Positions 22,375-33,350 of a stretch of DNA of 64,000 nucleotides are shown here, in pieces. The notes below the pieces were generated by a model, which saw nothing but the letters and a program-made list of their open reading frames with translations, had not been told where the DNA came from and made no database searches. The position numbers and the translations under genes are program-made. This DNA comes from Pictodentalium vernedei (Eukaryota; Mollusca; Scaphopoda; Dentaliida; Dentaliidae). Position 1 is the first letter of the stretch; each line of letters opens with the position of its first letter. The stretch lies in assembly GCA_031216915.1 (NCBI GenBank), contig JAUFNR010000077.1, positions 62,001 through 126,000 on the forward strand, written 5' to 3'.

Positions 22375-22680
22375 ATAGCCAAAACGCTTAAGAGTTTAAC
22401 AGGAAGGGTTCATGGAAGGATAGGGAAGGAATACTTAACACACAGTGGAATAATCATTTTCAAAAATGAAGACATCAGGCGTATGTCCCGAAATTGGGAA
22501 ACATAAAATAATTTTATAAATATTATAAAGTTACAGCCCTGAACGTCCCAAACCACTGTTGAACACTTCCTTCATCCAATAACAGCCTTGTATCCACAAA
22601 TTCTTGCATTGATTTGTGTCTGGCATCCTCAAAAAAGGAGATTTTAAAACACAGATGTCATTTCAATGTTGATGATACAG
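22375..22680 (-). mobile_element. Old DIRS copy F, part 2
   Basis: Resumes the F leader interrupted at 8361: the block around GCCAAAACGC, AACACACAGTGGAATAATC, and GTCCCGAAATTGGGAAACA parallels the copy B leader at 16020-16150. A recognisable 5' ITR is absent, and F sequence fades at about 22680. Confidence 0.7.
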
Positions 22681-23100
22681 TAGAATCCTCTTAATTGAAT
22701 ATCCATTTTGCCAGTGAAAATTATTCAATTAACAGGAGTATACAATTAACAGGGATTTGGTCAGTTTCCTGTGTTCTGGAGGTAAACTGAGCATTTATTC
22801 TATTATATCTTGTTTGACAGAGCTCTGTCGAACAAGATATAATAGAATAAATGCCTGTATTGGATGTAGTGAGGCCAAAAAGGTTGTTAAATATGGGGAA
22901 TTTGGTGCATGTCACACTAATTTTTTTGACATATTACAAAAATCTATATACAATTAACAGGAGTTTACTCTAAAACCCATATGCAATTAACAGATTAAAT
23001 TTGTACTGAAGGTACAGTAAATGGTTTTGTGTTTGAAAATTATATTCGATTAATAGGGATATACAAATAAGAGATATCCAATTGAGTGGGCTCCAATGTA
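22680..23100. repeat. Possible pogo/Tigger-like remnant with perfect palindrome
   Basis: Weak inverted ends: CAGTAGAATCCTCTTAATTG at 22678 and, reversed, CATTGGAGCCCACTCAATTG at about 23098, each next to TA. AATTAACAGG-type words recur inside. A near-perfect 61-bp palindrome centred on ACAGAGCTCTGT lies at 22791-22851. Classification is tentative. Confidence 0.35.
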
Positions 23101-23269
23101 CCACCAGTGTTCAAAGGGATATACAAGATCAGTTTGACTTTTCGAGGGTATTATTCAAGGGATTTTCTATTTCAGGAGCAACAAAAGACTATGAAAGATT
23201 GTAGGTTTTCGATATAACAAAGTTCGAGTTTTGAAAATTGAAATTACTAAATTTGTTCACTCAGGTAGC

Positions 23270-23415
23270 AGGGCTTATATTTCATCTAAATTTGGGAGAA
23301 TCCATTTGGATTCTCACGAAAATGGTTGCGAGAATCCATACCGGCTATGTGTGTCGCAGGATCCCATGCGGCCAACATGGTTGAACCCCTGTTGTAGACT
23401 GATAACACATGTTAA
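23270..23415. mobile_element. Possible hAT-like element, left end
   Basis: It begins CAGGGCTTATATTTC and has an inverted counterpart GAAATAGAAGCCCTG ending at 37693. Related GAGAATCC words occur near both ends. The 8-bp flanks match at only four positions, so the target duplication is unproven. Confidence 0.4.
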
Positions 23416-23482
23416 CCCTTTATAGCAAACACAGCTTTTTAATTTTTAAAACATAAACTGAATTTGAAAATATTTTTAAAAA
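23416..23482. mobile_element. piggyBac-like MITE (M9), left half
   Basis: TTAA at 23412-23415 is followed by CCCTTTATAGC. The element is interrupted at 23482 by DIRS copy D; the other half is 37388-37561. Confidence 0.65.
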
Positions 23483-23710
23483 GTTAAAAAATTTATAGTA
23501 ATTTATATATTTTTTATACTTACCAATGACCCAGACATAGCTGGTGCTAACTCTTAAAAATATAGGGCCAAACACAAATTCTGCCCCCCAATCCCCAAAA
23601 TTTGCATCTAAAACCAAAGAAAACATGTCCTGAATGGCCCTCCACACTTCACCTCTACTGCGCATGCGCAGTGTCAAGGACGTCCCGAAATTGGCGCCAT
23701 TAATCATGCT
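23483..23710. repeat. DIRS copy D, 3' ITR (extended form)
   Basis: Markers CACCTCTACTG, ACGTCCCG and CTGAATGGCC distinguish it from the C and E ITRs and match the ITR at 37186-37387. Confidence 0.85.
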
Positions 23711-23784
23711 TAAACCAGTGCCTGGTAAGCGCTATGTACTCAGCGGGGAGGTATGAGTTCCCAACTCCTGGGAGGGCCATCCCC

Positions 23785-23865
23785 GTCTGGGTCATTGGTA
23801 AGTATAAAAAATATATAAATTTTTGTAACATTTTTTATACTGTACCAATGACCCAGACATAGCTG
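23785..23865. repeat. DIRS copy D, internal complementary region
   Basis: Same structure as in copy B but 8 bp shorter through loss in the AT-rich arm. Confidence 0.85.
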
Positions 23866-24056
23866 AATAGTAAAAAGGCTGGAGGGCCTAGGACATAGCA
23901 GAAATTCCAATAAGCTCAATTATATAAAATAGAGTCATCCCCTCGAGGGGAAAAGGAGCATTAGGCCTTACATGTATCTTTCTTATTTATGATAAATTAG
24001 AAAGACACAACACCTTCCATAATTGAGCATCATAACATCCATGTACTCTATTAATA

Positions 24057-25788
24057 TCCAGTATAATCCTTATACTAATAATTTTTAAAGTAAGCCAATA
24101 ATAAAGTTAGTCAAGAGAATAGAGACTCTTTATACTCCTTAAAAGTGTCTGAGGATTGTATAATAACGCCCGTTTGACACGTGATATATTCAAAAGCTGT
24201 ACTTTAAAAACTATGACCTGAACGAATTTTTAAAACATAAACTTATCACTTAAAAACCATCCCAGTAATAGCTCAGAATTATTAACTCCGGAGGAGGTAT
24301 CCCCTTGTTTTCATAATAAAACAGGTGACCCAAGGGAACACCCTCCCACCCCCCCCCACCCCCTTCTCCTTCCCCTGGGTCAAATAGCCCAGAGCGAACA
24401 GGGCAGCAGGACAGAGTCACTGCCGGAACAGAAAGCCTACCTAGCTATAGTAGCAACTGTTAAGTGAATGACATTCTGAGCAGTAGATAATAGACCTAAC
24501 AATGGAGGCCTCCAGAAATAGACTCAATATTTCTGAGATAAAAATTCATGAATGTGGATGGCTGAGCCCAATGTGCAGCCTTCATAAAATCTATAATAGC
24601 GACACTATTAATGTAAGCCCAAAAAGTAGAAAGAGCTCTTACTTCATGAGCCGAAATCTCAAGCACAAACTGCTGAATTAATGATATACCATAAGCAGTA
24701 CTGATAGTTAATTGAATCCATTAGCAATAGAATGGAGCGTAATGTCCTTCTATTAGGCATCAAAGACAGAAGAAGCTTACGTCCATACTAATAACTGATA
24801 TCTGTTATATATACGTAAACTCTAACCGGACAGAGTAAAGGCCTATGCCCGTACGAAGACGGAAGGACCTAAATAACAATAAGTTCCGGATATTTATTAG
24901 GAGCCTGATTCTTAACCAAAAATCCAGTATAATCCTTATACTAATAATTTTTAAAGTAAGCCAATAATAAAGTTAGTCAAGAGAATAGAGACTCTTTATA
25001 CTCCTTAAAAGTGTCTGAGGATTGTATAATAACGCCCGTTTGACATGTGATATATTCAAAAGCTGTACTTTAAAAACTATGACCTGAATGAATTTTTAAA
25101 ACATAAACTTATCACTTAAAAACCATCCCAGTAACAGCTCAGAATTATTAACTCTGGAGGAGGTATCCCCTTGTTTTCATAATAAAACAGGTGACCCAAG
25201 GGAACACCCTCCCACCCCCCCCCCCCCCCTTCTCCTTCCCCTGGGTCAAATAGCCCAGAGCGAAGAGGGCAGCAGGACGGAGTCACTGCCGGAACAGAAA
25301 GCCTAACTAGCTATAGTAGCAACTGTTAAGTGAATGACATTCTGAGCAGTAGATAATAGACCTAACAATGGAGGCCTCCAGAAATAGACTCAATATTTCT
25401 GAGATAAAAATTCATGAATGTGGATGGCTGAGCCCAATGTGCAGCCTTCATAAAATCTATAATAGCGACACTATTAATGTAAGCCCAAAAAGTAGAAAGA
25501 GCTCTTACTTCATGAGCCGAAATCTCAAGCACAAACTGCTGAATTAATGATATACCATAAGCAGTACTGATAGTTAATTGAATCCATTAGCAATAGAATG
25601 GAGCGTAATGTCCTTCTATTAGGCATCAAAGACAGAAGAAGCTTACGTCCATACTAATAACTGATATCTGTTATATATACGTAAACTCTAACTGGCCAGA
25701 GTAAAGGCCTATGCCCGTACGAAGACGGAAGGACCTAAATAACAATAAGTTCCGGATATTTATTAGGAGCCTGATTCTAAACCAAAAA
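24057..25788. repeat. 866-bp tandem duplication inside copy D
   Basis: Units 24057-24922 and 24923-25788 are nearly identical and share a short ATCCA microhomology at the junctions. Each has the 3' untranslated region, C-tract and decayed YR C-terminus. Copies C and E lack it, so it arose in D. Confidence 0.9.
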
Positions 25789-27235
25789 TCCAACCTAAGT
25801 AGTAAAGTGTTTCCGATACTACGAAAGTGAGAATCGTCCACCGATAGTGCATGAAGCTCACTGACTCTTCAGTAGAAGAGAAGACTAAGAGAATTACTGT
25901 CTTAAAAGGTCAGAATTTGAAAACTACTGTTTCCAAAGGCTCAATGATTACTTAGCTAAATAAGAACCGAAGCTAAATTCCGTATAGGAATTTAATCTAA
26001 GGATTCTAGGTATATTTATCGAAAAGTTTCTAACTGACTTAGATAAAGAGACATAAGACTCAATTGTAAACTATCATAGAGTGCATAGGTATGAGATAAC
26101 ATAGACCTATAACCTTAATAGTAACAGGCTGCAGTTGATCTTGTCAAACAAGTATACTAGAAAGTTGCAATGTCTAGTATGGAGGGATCCAAAATATCAA
26201 CATAATGATCCCTACACCAACGACGGAAGAGCCTCCACTTTAACCGCATAGTATAGCGAAGAAGAGGTTCTCCTACAGTAAGAAATCGCGTCCATAGCTC
26301 GTCCTCTACAATGCTTGCCGTGGAAGAAGGACCACACAACAGAAAACATGAAGGTTGAGACCTTGCGGGTTGTGATGAAGTTGACACGATTTCCCCAGCG
26401 AAAGAAGATCCCCTCATGGAGGAAGTTTTCGCGGTAAGTCCCACAGTAGACACCTGAGTAAATTTACCCACGGTCTCTGTGAAGACAGAGATGCTATCAA
26501 CAGAATTGTATTGTGGAAGTTTATCTTAGCAATACTTGCTGAATCAACAGCGCTGGAGGATACGCGTATCCTATCATTCCGTCCTATTAGATCAATAGAG
26601 CGTTAACAACATAAGCTCAGGGATCCGGACATGGAAACACATACGTCTGCAATTGAATGGTGAGTTGTGTCGCAAATAAATTATCATTGGGCGCTCCCAT
26701 TGATAGCAAATCTGATTGAATACTTGTTTGTTGAGAGTCCATTCTGACGGCAACAAGCGACCCTTACGTGAAAGGAAGTCTGCTAATACAATCAGACGAC
26801 CCGGAATATGACGGACCGAAGCAGAACTTGGTGTACTATAACAAACAGAAGGATTCTTTCCGTTAAATTGAATAACGGAATCGAATGAGTGCCTCCCTGG
26901 TTCCGAAGATACGCAACTACTGTCGTATTAACGGACAGGATTTGGACATGCGTTTCTGAATAATGTTCATCCAATGACATAATGCAAGCCTAAATAACAT
27001 CATTTCCTGGAAGTTAAGTGCTTGCCTAGAAACTGCGGAATCCAAAGACCCTGGCACTTCGAATCCGTTGGGATCAATATTGTACCCCAACCTGTTTGAC
27101 TGGCATCCGTCATAATCATAAAACTCGGATCCGGCAACTGCAGTGGCACTCTCTGAGTCAACCACCGAATGTTTGCCACAGTCTAAATCTCTTGCTACAC
27201 TTGATAGACAAGAGAACGTGTATATCGAGCAATTC
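25789..27235 (-). pseudogene. Decayed YR and pol 3' part, copy D
   Basis: Recognisable pieces include SSQPARSQPSCF, RWCRDHYVDILDPSI (YR N-terminus) and LRNQGGTHSIPLFNLTERI (RNase H end), in different frames with stops between. The pol-gag deletion junction is at about 27235, as in C and E. Confidence 0.82.
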
Positions 27236-30205
27236 ATAGATTGCTGAAAAGTTGCCATCGAAGAGAAGCTTCTCCGAGACCGAAGCGACTCTGAGAGAGT
27301 TCTTCACCTTACTATCCACGTGTGTGGATGTAGCCAGGACTGTGTCATGTCTAACCAACTCCAGGTTGCCACTGAAGGGCGGAGTTATACGTGGAAAAAC
27401 TACTGCTCTTGAAAGAAATCACATTGAGGATCATACCCTTGGAATTCTTTCTCTTGAAGACGTAATGATAACGCCTCAGTAAGGTGGTCTACGTATGATA
27501 AAGCATCTAAGCTAAGTCTAATAGACATCATTGTCGTTTCCAACATCGTGGTTGGAATTGACATAGACGGCGAAAAAGATAATTCCCAGTCTTCAGCACC
27601 GCCGTCTAGACGCATATGAACTCTCGGTATGCCCTGTTCTGCCAATATAAATTATTTCCTAGAATTGAAAAAAGGCAGAATAGAGCATTGCGGACAAGAA
27701 ACTAGACTATCATGCTTGGTAGCAAGCTTATATATAGCGTCGTTAAATAATTCGAATGTTCTAAAGACATTATTGGACTGTGTCGGTAAGTCAGGAACAA
27801 TGTCCCTGAACCGATCCAAAACTCCGTGACCAATGACGCTATTAGTCTCTTATCCAGCATCGCAGCAATGTAGTCCGACGGAACAACCTCTGGAAGATAA
27901 AGCCGGAAGAAATGTATGGCAGCTTCTGTTGTTCCGAAAGGGAAAGCTCGAAATCGTCCGAATCCCTTTTGCCATCCTGTCGGACCCTATAAAGTGTTCG
28001 GTCGTCCGAACCTGATGCAACAGCGGAGCGCACCGACCCAGCCCCGTCGGATTATTCTTGATCCGACCGAGAATTTGTCGCTTGCTGGGATGCTGCGATA
28101 AACTGTGCTATTTTGGATAGCACGTCCGTCACTGAGGCCTGTGGAGAAGCGGTCTTACGATGCATTGCCGCTGGAAGCTCCGTGTTCATTACCCCGTGCA
28201 TACTTCTGTTATGCGAGCGAACGGAGTGTATAGGCCTCGTGTTCCTTGGCTACTGGATGGCGTGACCTGTTCGCCGTGGAATCACTGAATGGCAAAGGTG
28301 GCCGGATACTCGAGGTCACGTAGCCAATGTGCGGTCGTGTGCGCTGCTGTGAGGATGAGGAAGCATTATCGACAGTCTCTCGGACTGTCAATATAACGGA
28401 GCATCCCAAGCGACGGACATATGCTCCGAATGCAAAATATCTGTACCACAACATCCGTTCCCATATGTTGTTGTACGAGAGATGGACCTCTCTCGCTCGC
28501 AGCCCGGACGGACCTGGACGAGCTAGGAACCGGACTAACAGGCTTCCTCCGAGCTGTCCTCTAAACCGTCGTCACTGGGTGTGTACTAAAGTCTATCATA
28601 GTGCTCGCATCACCCAAATCTCCTTCCTAGACCGCAACAGACGAACCCGACTGCCGAACCATTCGATGAATGGACGCTACATCGGGTGAGCTAACGAATC
28701 TCAACTCCGTCGATCCTACTAGGGATCTCTTAGGCGATTGACGTATTCCATGAGCACTTATTGCCGCTAGCTCTTCATTAACTATGACGACAGAGGCACA
28801 CTTTGAAAGACATCTCAGTAACTTTGCGAACAAGAAACCAGACATGCTTGTTAATAGCAAACATATAATAATATATATAGCGTCGTTCAATAATTCGAAA
28901 GTTTGTGTGACATTATTGGACTGTGTCGAAACTGAGGGACGATGTCCCTGAACTGAACCAAAAAATTCTATATCCACCGACGCTATCAGTTTCTTATCCA
29001 GTATCGCAGCATTCTGGTCCGACGAAAGAACCTCTAGAAGATAAAGTCAGATGACATACACAGCAGCTCATGCTGTTCCGAAAGGGAAGGCTCGAAATCC
29101 CTCGAATCCCTTTCGGCATCCCGTCGGACCGGATGAAATTTTCGGACGTCCGTACCTGCTTCCGCGGAGCGTCCCGACCCAGCGTCGTCGGATAACACAT
29201 AATGCGACAGAGATTCTGTCGTTGCTGGAATGCGCGATAAGCTGTGCTATTTAGGATAGCACGTCCGTCACCGAGGCCTGTGCAGTAGCGGTCTTACGAT
29301 GCTTTGCCGCTGGAAGCTCCATGTACGTTGACTCCAGCATACTTTCTTACGCGAACGTCCGGAGTCTGCAGGCCTTGTGTCCCTGGCTACCGGATGGTGT
29401 GACCTGGTCGCCGATGATTCTCCGATTGGCGAAGCTGACTGGATATCCGAGGTCACGTAGCCAAGAGCGGTCGTGTGTGCTACCATGAGGATGAGGAAGA
29501 CTTATTGACAGTCTCTCCGGACTGACTATATATCGGAGCGTCCCGAGCGGCGGACGTATGCTCCGAATGCGAAACATTTTGTACCACAACATCTGGGGCC
29601 AGATGTTGTTGTACGAGAGAGGGGCCTCTCTCGCTTGCAGTCCGGATGGACCTGGACGAGCTAGGAACCGGACTAAAAGGCTTCCTCCGCTCCCTCCTCT
29701 AATCCGCCGTCACTGGGTGTGCATTGGTTGATTTATAGTGCTCGCATCACCCAAAACTCCTTCTAGACCGCAACGGACGAACCCGGCTGCCGAACCATTC
29801 GATGAATGGACGCTACACCGGGCGAGCTAGCGGACGTCAAAGGCCGTCGAACCTACTAGGGTCCTCTTAGGCAATTGACGTATTTACATGAGCACTTTTC
29901 CGCTAGCTCTTCATTAATTGTGACGACGGAGGCACACTTTGGAAGACATCACGGAAACATCACCCTGTTCTTGATCGTCTGAAATAGAGATTGATAAAGT
30001 AGAGTGACCCTGCGAGGAAAGGACCGGAATGGCCAATTCCCCACTAACATACCGTGACACACGCTTCCCATGTTGTCATCGAAAATAACACATACAGAAC
30101 AGGAGTTAGTGCAAGTACACTGACTACATATACAGTGATTATGAAAGTCAGAGGAAGATTTCCTCTTGTTACAAATGAACAATATCCTTTCATTGTGAAA
30201 AGAAA
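27236..30205 (-). pseudogene. Decayed gag with tandem duplication, copy D
   Basis: Two gag-centre units start at about 27690 and 28828. Remnants include KVKNSLRVASVSEKLLFDG and RLSLDALSYVDHLTEALSLR. The start ATG region with cysteines lies near 30200. Frameshifts and stops throughout. Confidence 0.8.
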
Positions 30206-30474
30206 ACAAAGTCCTAGTACTCGCACCAACAATCAAAATACATAATAACATGATCCATTAACAAAGAAAAAATAATTGAAATCAAAAAATTTTGAAAAAA
30301 TATTTTTTCAGAACAGCCCAGGTTTCTGAAAAGTAACGTTGAGCCCCAATGGATCCCAAGCCTAAGTGTGGACAAAAATTCTAAAAATATTTTAAACAAT
30401 TTATGCAACACTTACGAACAATAATAATGTATCTAGTTATGATTAAATGAACATCAAGATATTATTTTCAAAAA

Positions 30475-30702
30475 GTTAAAAAATTTATAGTAATTTATAT
30501 ATTTTTTATACTTACCAATGACCCAGACATAGCTGGTGCTAACTCTTAAAATATAGGGCCAAACACAAATTTTGCCCCCCAATCCTCAAAATTTGCATCT
30601 AAAACCAAAGAAAACATGTCCTGAAAGGCCCTCCACACTTCGCCCCTACTGCGCATGCGCAGTGTCAAGGACGTTCCGAAATTGGCGCCATTAATCATTC
30701 TA
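30475..30702. repeat. DIRS copy E, 3' ITR (extended form)
   Basis: Carries the C-type markers GCCCCTACTG and ACGTTCCG, unlike the D-type ITR that closes the region at 37387. Confidence 0.88.
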
Positions 30703-30776
30703 ATAACCAGTGCCTGGTAAGCGCTATGTACTCAGCGGGGAGGCAAGAGTTCCCAACTCCTGGGAGGGCCATCCCC

Positions 30777-30865
30777 GTCTGGGTCATTGGTAAGTATAAA
30801 AAATATATAAATTACTATAAATTTTTTAACATTTTTATACTGTACCAATGACCCAGACATAGCTG
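30777..30865. repeat. DIRS copy E, internal complementary region
   Basis: 89 bp, both arms intact, junction TTTTTTAAC next to ATTTTTATAC. Confidence 0.88.
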
Positions 30866-31531
30866 AATAGTAAAAAGGCTGGAGGGCCAAGGACATAGAG
30901 CAAAATGGAATACGCTCAATAAAATAAAATAGAGTCATCCCCTGTAGGGAAAAAGAAGTAATAGGCCTTACATGTATCTTTCTTATTTATGATAAATTAG
31001 AAAGATACAACACCTTCCAAAATTGAGCTTAATACATCCATGTACTCTATTAATATCCAATATAATCCTTATACTAATAATTTTTAAAGTAAGCCAATAA
31101 ATAAAGTAAGTCTATAGAATAGAGACTCTTATACTCCTAAAAGTGTCTGAGGATTGCATAATCATGTCCGTTGACATATGCAATATTCAAAAGCTATACT
31201 TTAAAAACTAAGACTTGAATGAATTTTAAAAACCTAAACTTCTCACTAAACAACCATCCCAATAACAGCTCAGAATAACTAACTCCGGAGGAGGTATCCC
31301 CTTGTTTTCATAGTAAAACAGGTGACCCAAGGGAACACCCTCCCCCCCCCCCCCTTTTTCTTGCCCTGGGTCAAATAGCCCAGAGCGAAGAGGGCAGCAG
31401 AATGGAGACACTGCCGAAACAGACAGCCTACCTAGCTATAGTAGCAACTGTTAAGTGAATGACATTCTGAGCAGTAGATAATAGACCTAACAATAGAGGC
31501 CTCCAGAAATGGACTCGATATTTCTGAGATA

Positions 31532-33350
31532 AAATTCATGAATGTGGATGGCTGAGCGCAATGAGCGGCCTTCAAAAATCTATAATAGCGACACTATTAA
31601 TGTAAGCCCAAGAAGTAGAAGAGCTCTTACTTCATGAGCCGAAATCTAAAGCACAACTGCTAAGTCAATGATATACCATAAGCAGTACCGATAGTAAATA
31701 GAATCCATTAACAATAAAATGGAGCGTAACGTCCTTCTACTAGGCATCAAAGACAGAAGAAGCTTACGCCCATAGTAATAAACAGATATCTGTTTATAAA
31801 TACATAAACTGTACCCGGAAAGAGTAAAGGCCTATGCCCATACGAAGACGGAAGGACCTTAAAATAATAGGTTCCGGATAATAGGAGCCTAACTCTTATG
31901 CAAAAATCCAACCTAAATAGTAACGGAAGTAGTGATTCCGAAACTACGAAAGTGAAAATCATCCATCGATAGTGCATGAAACTCACTGACTCTACAGTAA
32001 AAGAGAAACCAACAGAATTACTGTCTAAAAGGTCAGAATTTGAAAACTACTGTTTCCAGAGGCTCAAATGATTACTTAGCTAAATAAGAACCGAAGTTAA
32101 AATCCATATAGGAATTTAATCTAAAGATTCTAAGTCTATTTATCAAAAAGTTACTAACTGACTTAGATAAAGAGACAAAAGACTCAATTATAAACTATCG
32201 TAGAGTGCATAGGTATGAGGTAACATAAACCTATAACCTAAATAATAACAGGCTGCAGTAGATCTTGTGAAACAAGTATACTAAAAAATTGCAATGAGTA
32301 GTATGGAGGGATCAACAATATGAACATAATGATCCCTACACCACGACAGAAGAGCCTCCACTTTAGCCGCATAGAATAGCGAAGAAGAGGATCTCCTATA
32401 GTAAGAAATCGCGTCCAAAGCTCGTCCAGTACAGTGCATACAATGCAATACGGACCACACAACGGAATACATGAAGGTTGCGACCTTGCGGGTTGTGATA
32501 AAGATGACACGATTTACCCAGTGAAAAAAGATCCTCACATAGAGGAAGATTTCACGTTAAGACCCACAGTAGACAAGAGAGTAAATTACCCATGATCTCC
32601 GTGAAGATAGAGATGCTATCAACAGAAATGTATTGTGGTTGTTTATCTTAGCAATACCTGCTGAAACAACAGCGCCGGAGGATACGCGTATCCTATCATT
32701 CCGTCCTATAGATCAATAGAGCGTTAACAACATTAGCTCCGAGATCTGGACAAGCTAACACATACGTCTGCAATTGATTAGCAAACTGTGTCGTAAATAA
32801 ATCATCATTGGGCGCTCCCATAGATAGCAAATCTGATTGAATACTTGTTTGTTGAGAGTCCATTCTGACAGCAACAAGCGACCCGTAAGAGAACGGGAGT
32901 CCGGTAAAACAATCAGACTACCCGGAATATGACGGACCAAAACAGAACTTGGTGTACTATAACCAACAGACGGATTCTTTCCATTAAATTGAATAACGGA
33001 AACGAAAGAGTGCCTCCCTGGTTCCGGAGATACGCCACTACTGTCGAATTAAAGGACAGGATTTGGGCATGCGTTTCTGAATAATGTTCATGCAATGACA
33101 TAAAGCAAGCCTAAAAAACATTATTCCGCGGAAGAAAACTGATTGCTAAGAGACTGCGGAACCCAAAGACCCTGGCACTTCGAATCCGTAGGGATCAGTA
33201 TTATATCCCAATCTGTTTGACTGGCAACCGTCATAACAGCCACACTCGGGTCCGGCAACTGCGGTGGCACTCTCTGAGTCAACCACCGAATGTTTGCCCC
33301 AGTCTGAATCTCTTGTAACACTAGATAGACAAAAGAACGTGTAAATCGAG
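31532..33350 (-). pseudogene. Decayed YR and pol 3' part, copy E
   Basis: Essentially the same set of interrupted frames as in copy C at 16535-18350, with only scattered substitutions. This shows that both descend from one defective parent. Confidence 0.82.

Larger units (their letters stand above)
23483..30474 (-). mobile_element. DIRS copy D, part 1 (non-autonomous family)
   Basis: A copy of the C/D/E family inserted in MITE M9. It starts GTTAAAAAATT. It holds the 3' ITR, a shortened ICR (81 bp), an 866-bp tandem duplication, decayed YR and pol 3' part, decayed duplicated gag, and the start of the leader. Copy E enters at 30474. It is more diverged from C and E than those two are from each other. 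Confidence 0.88.
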
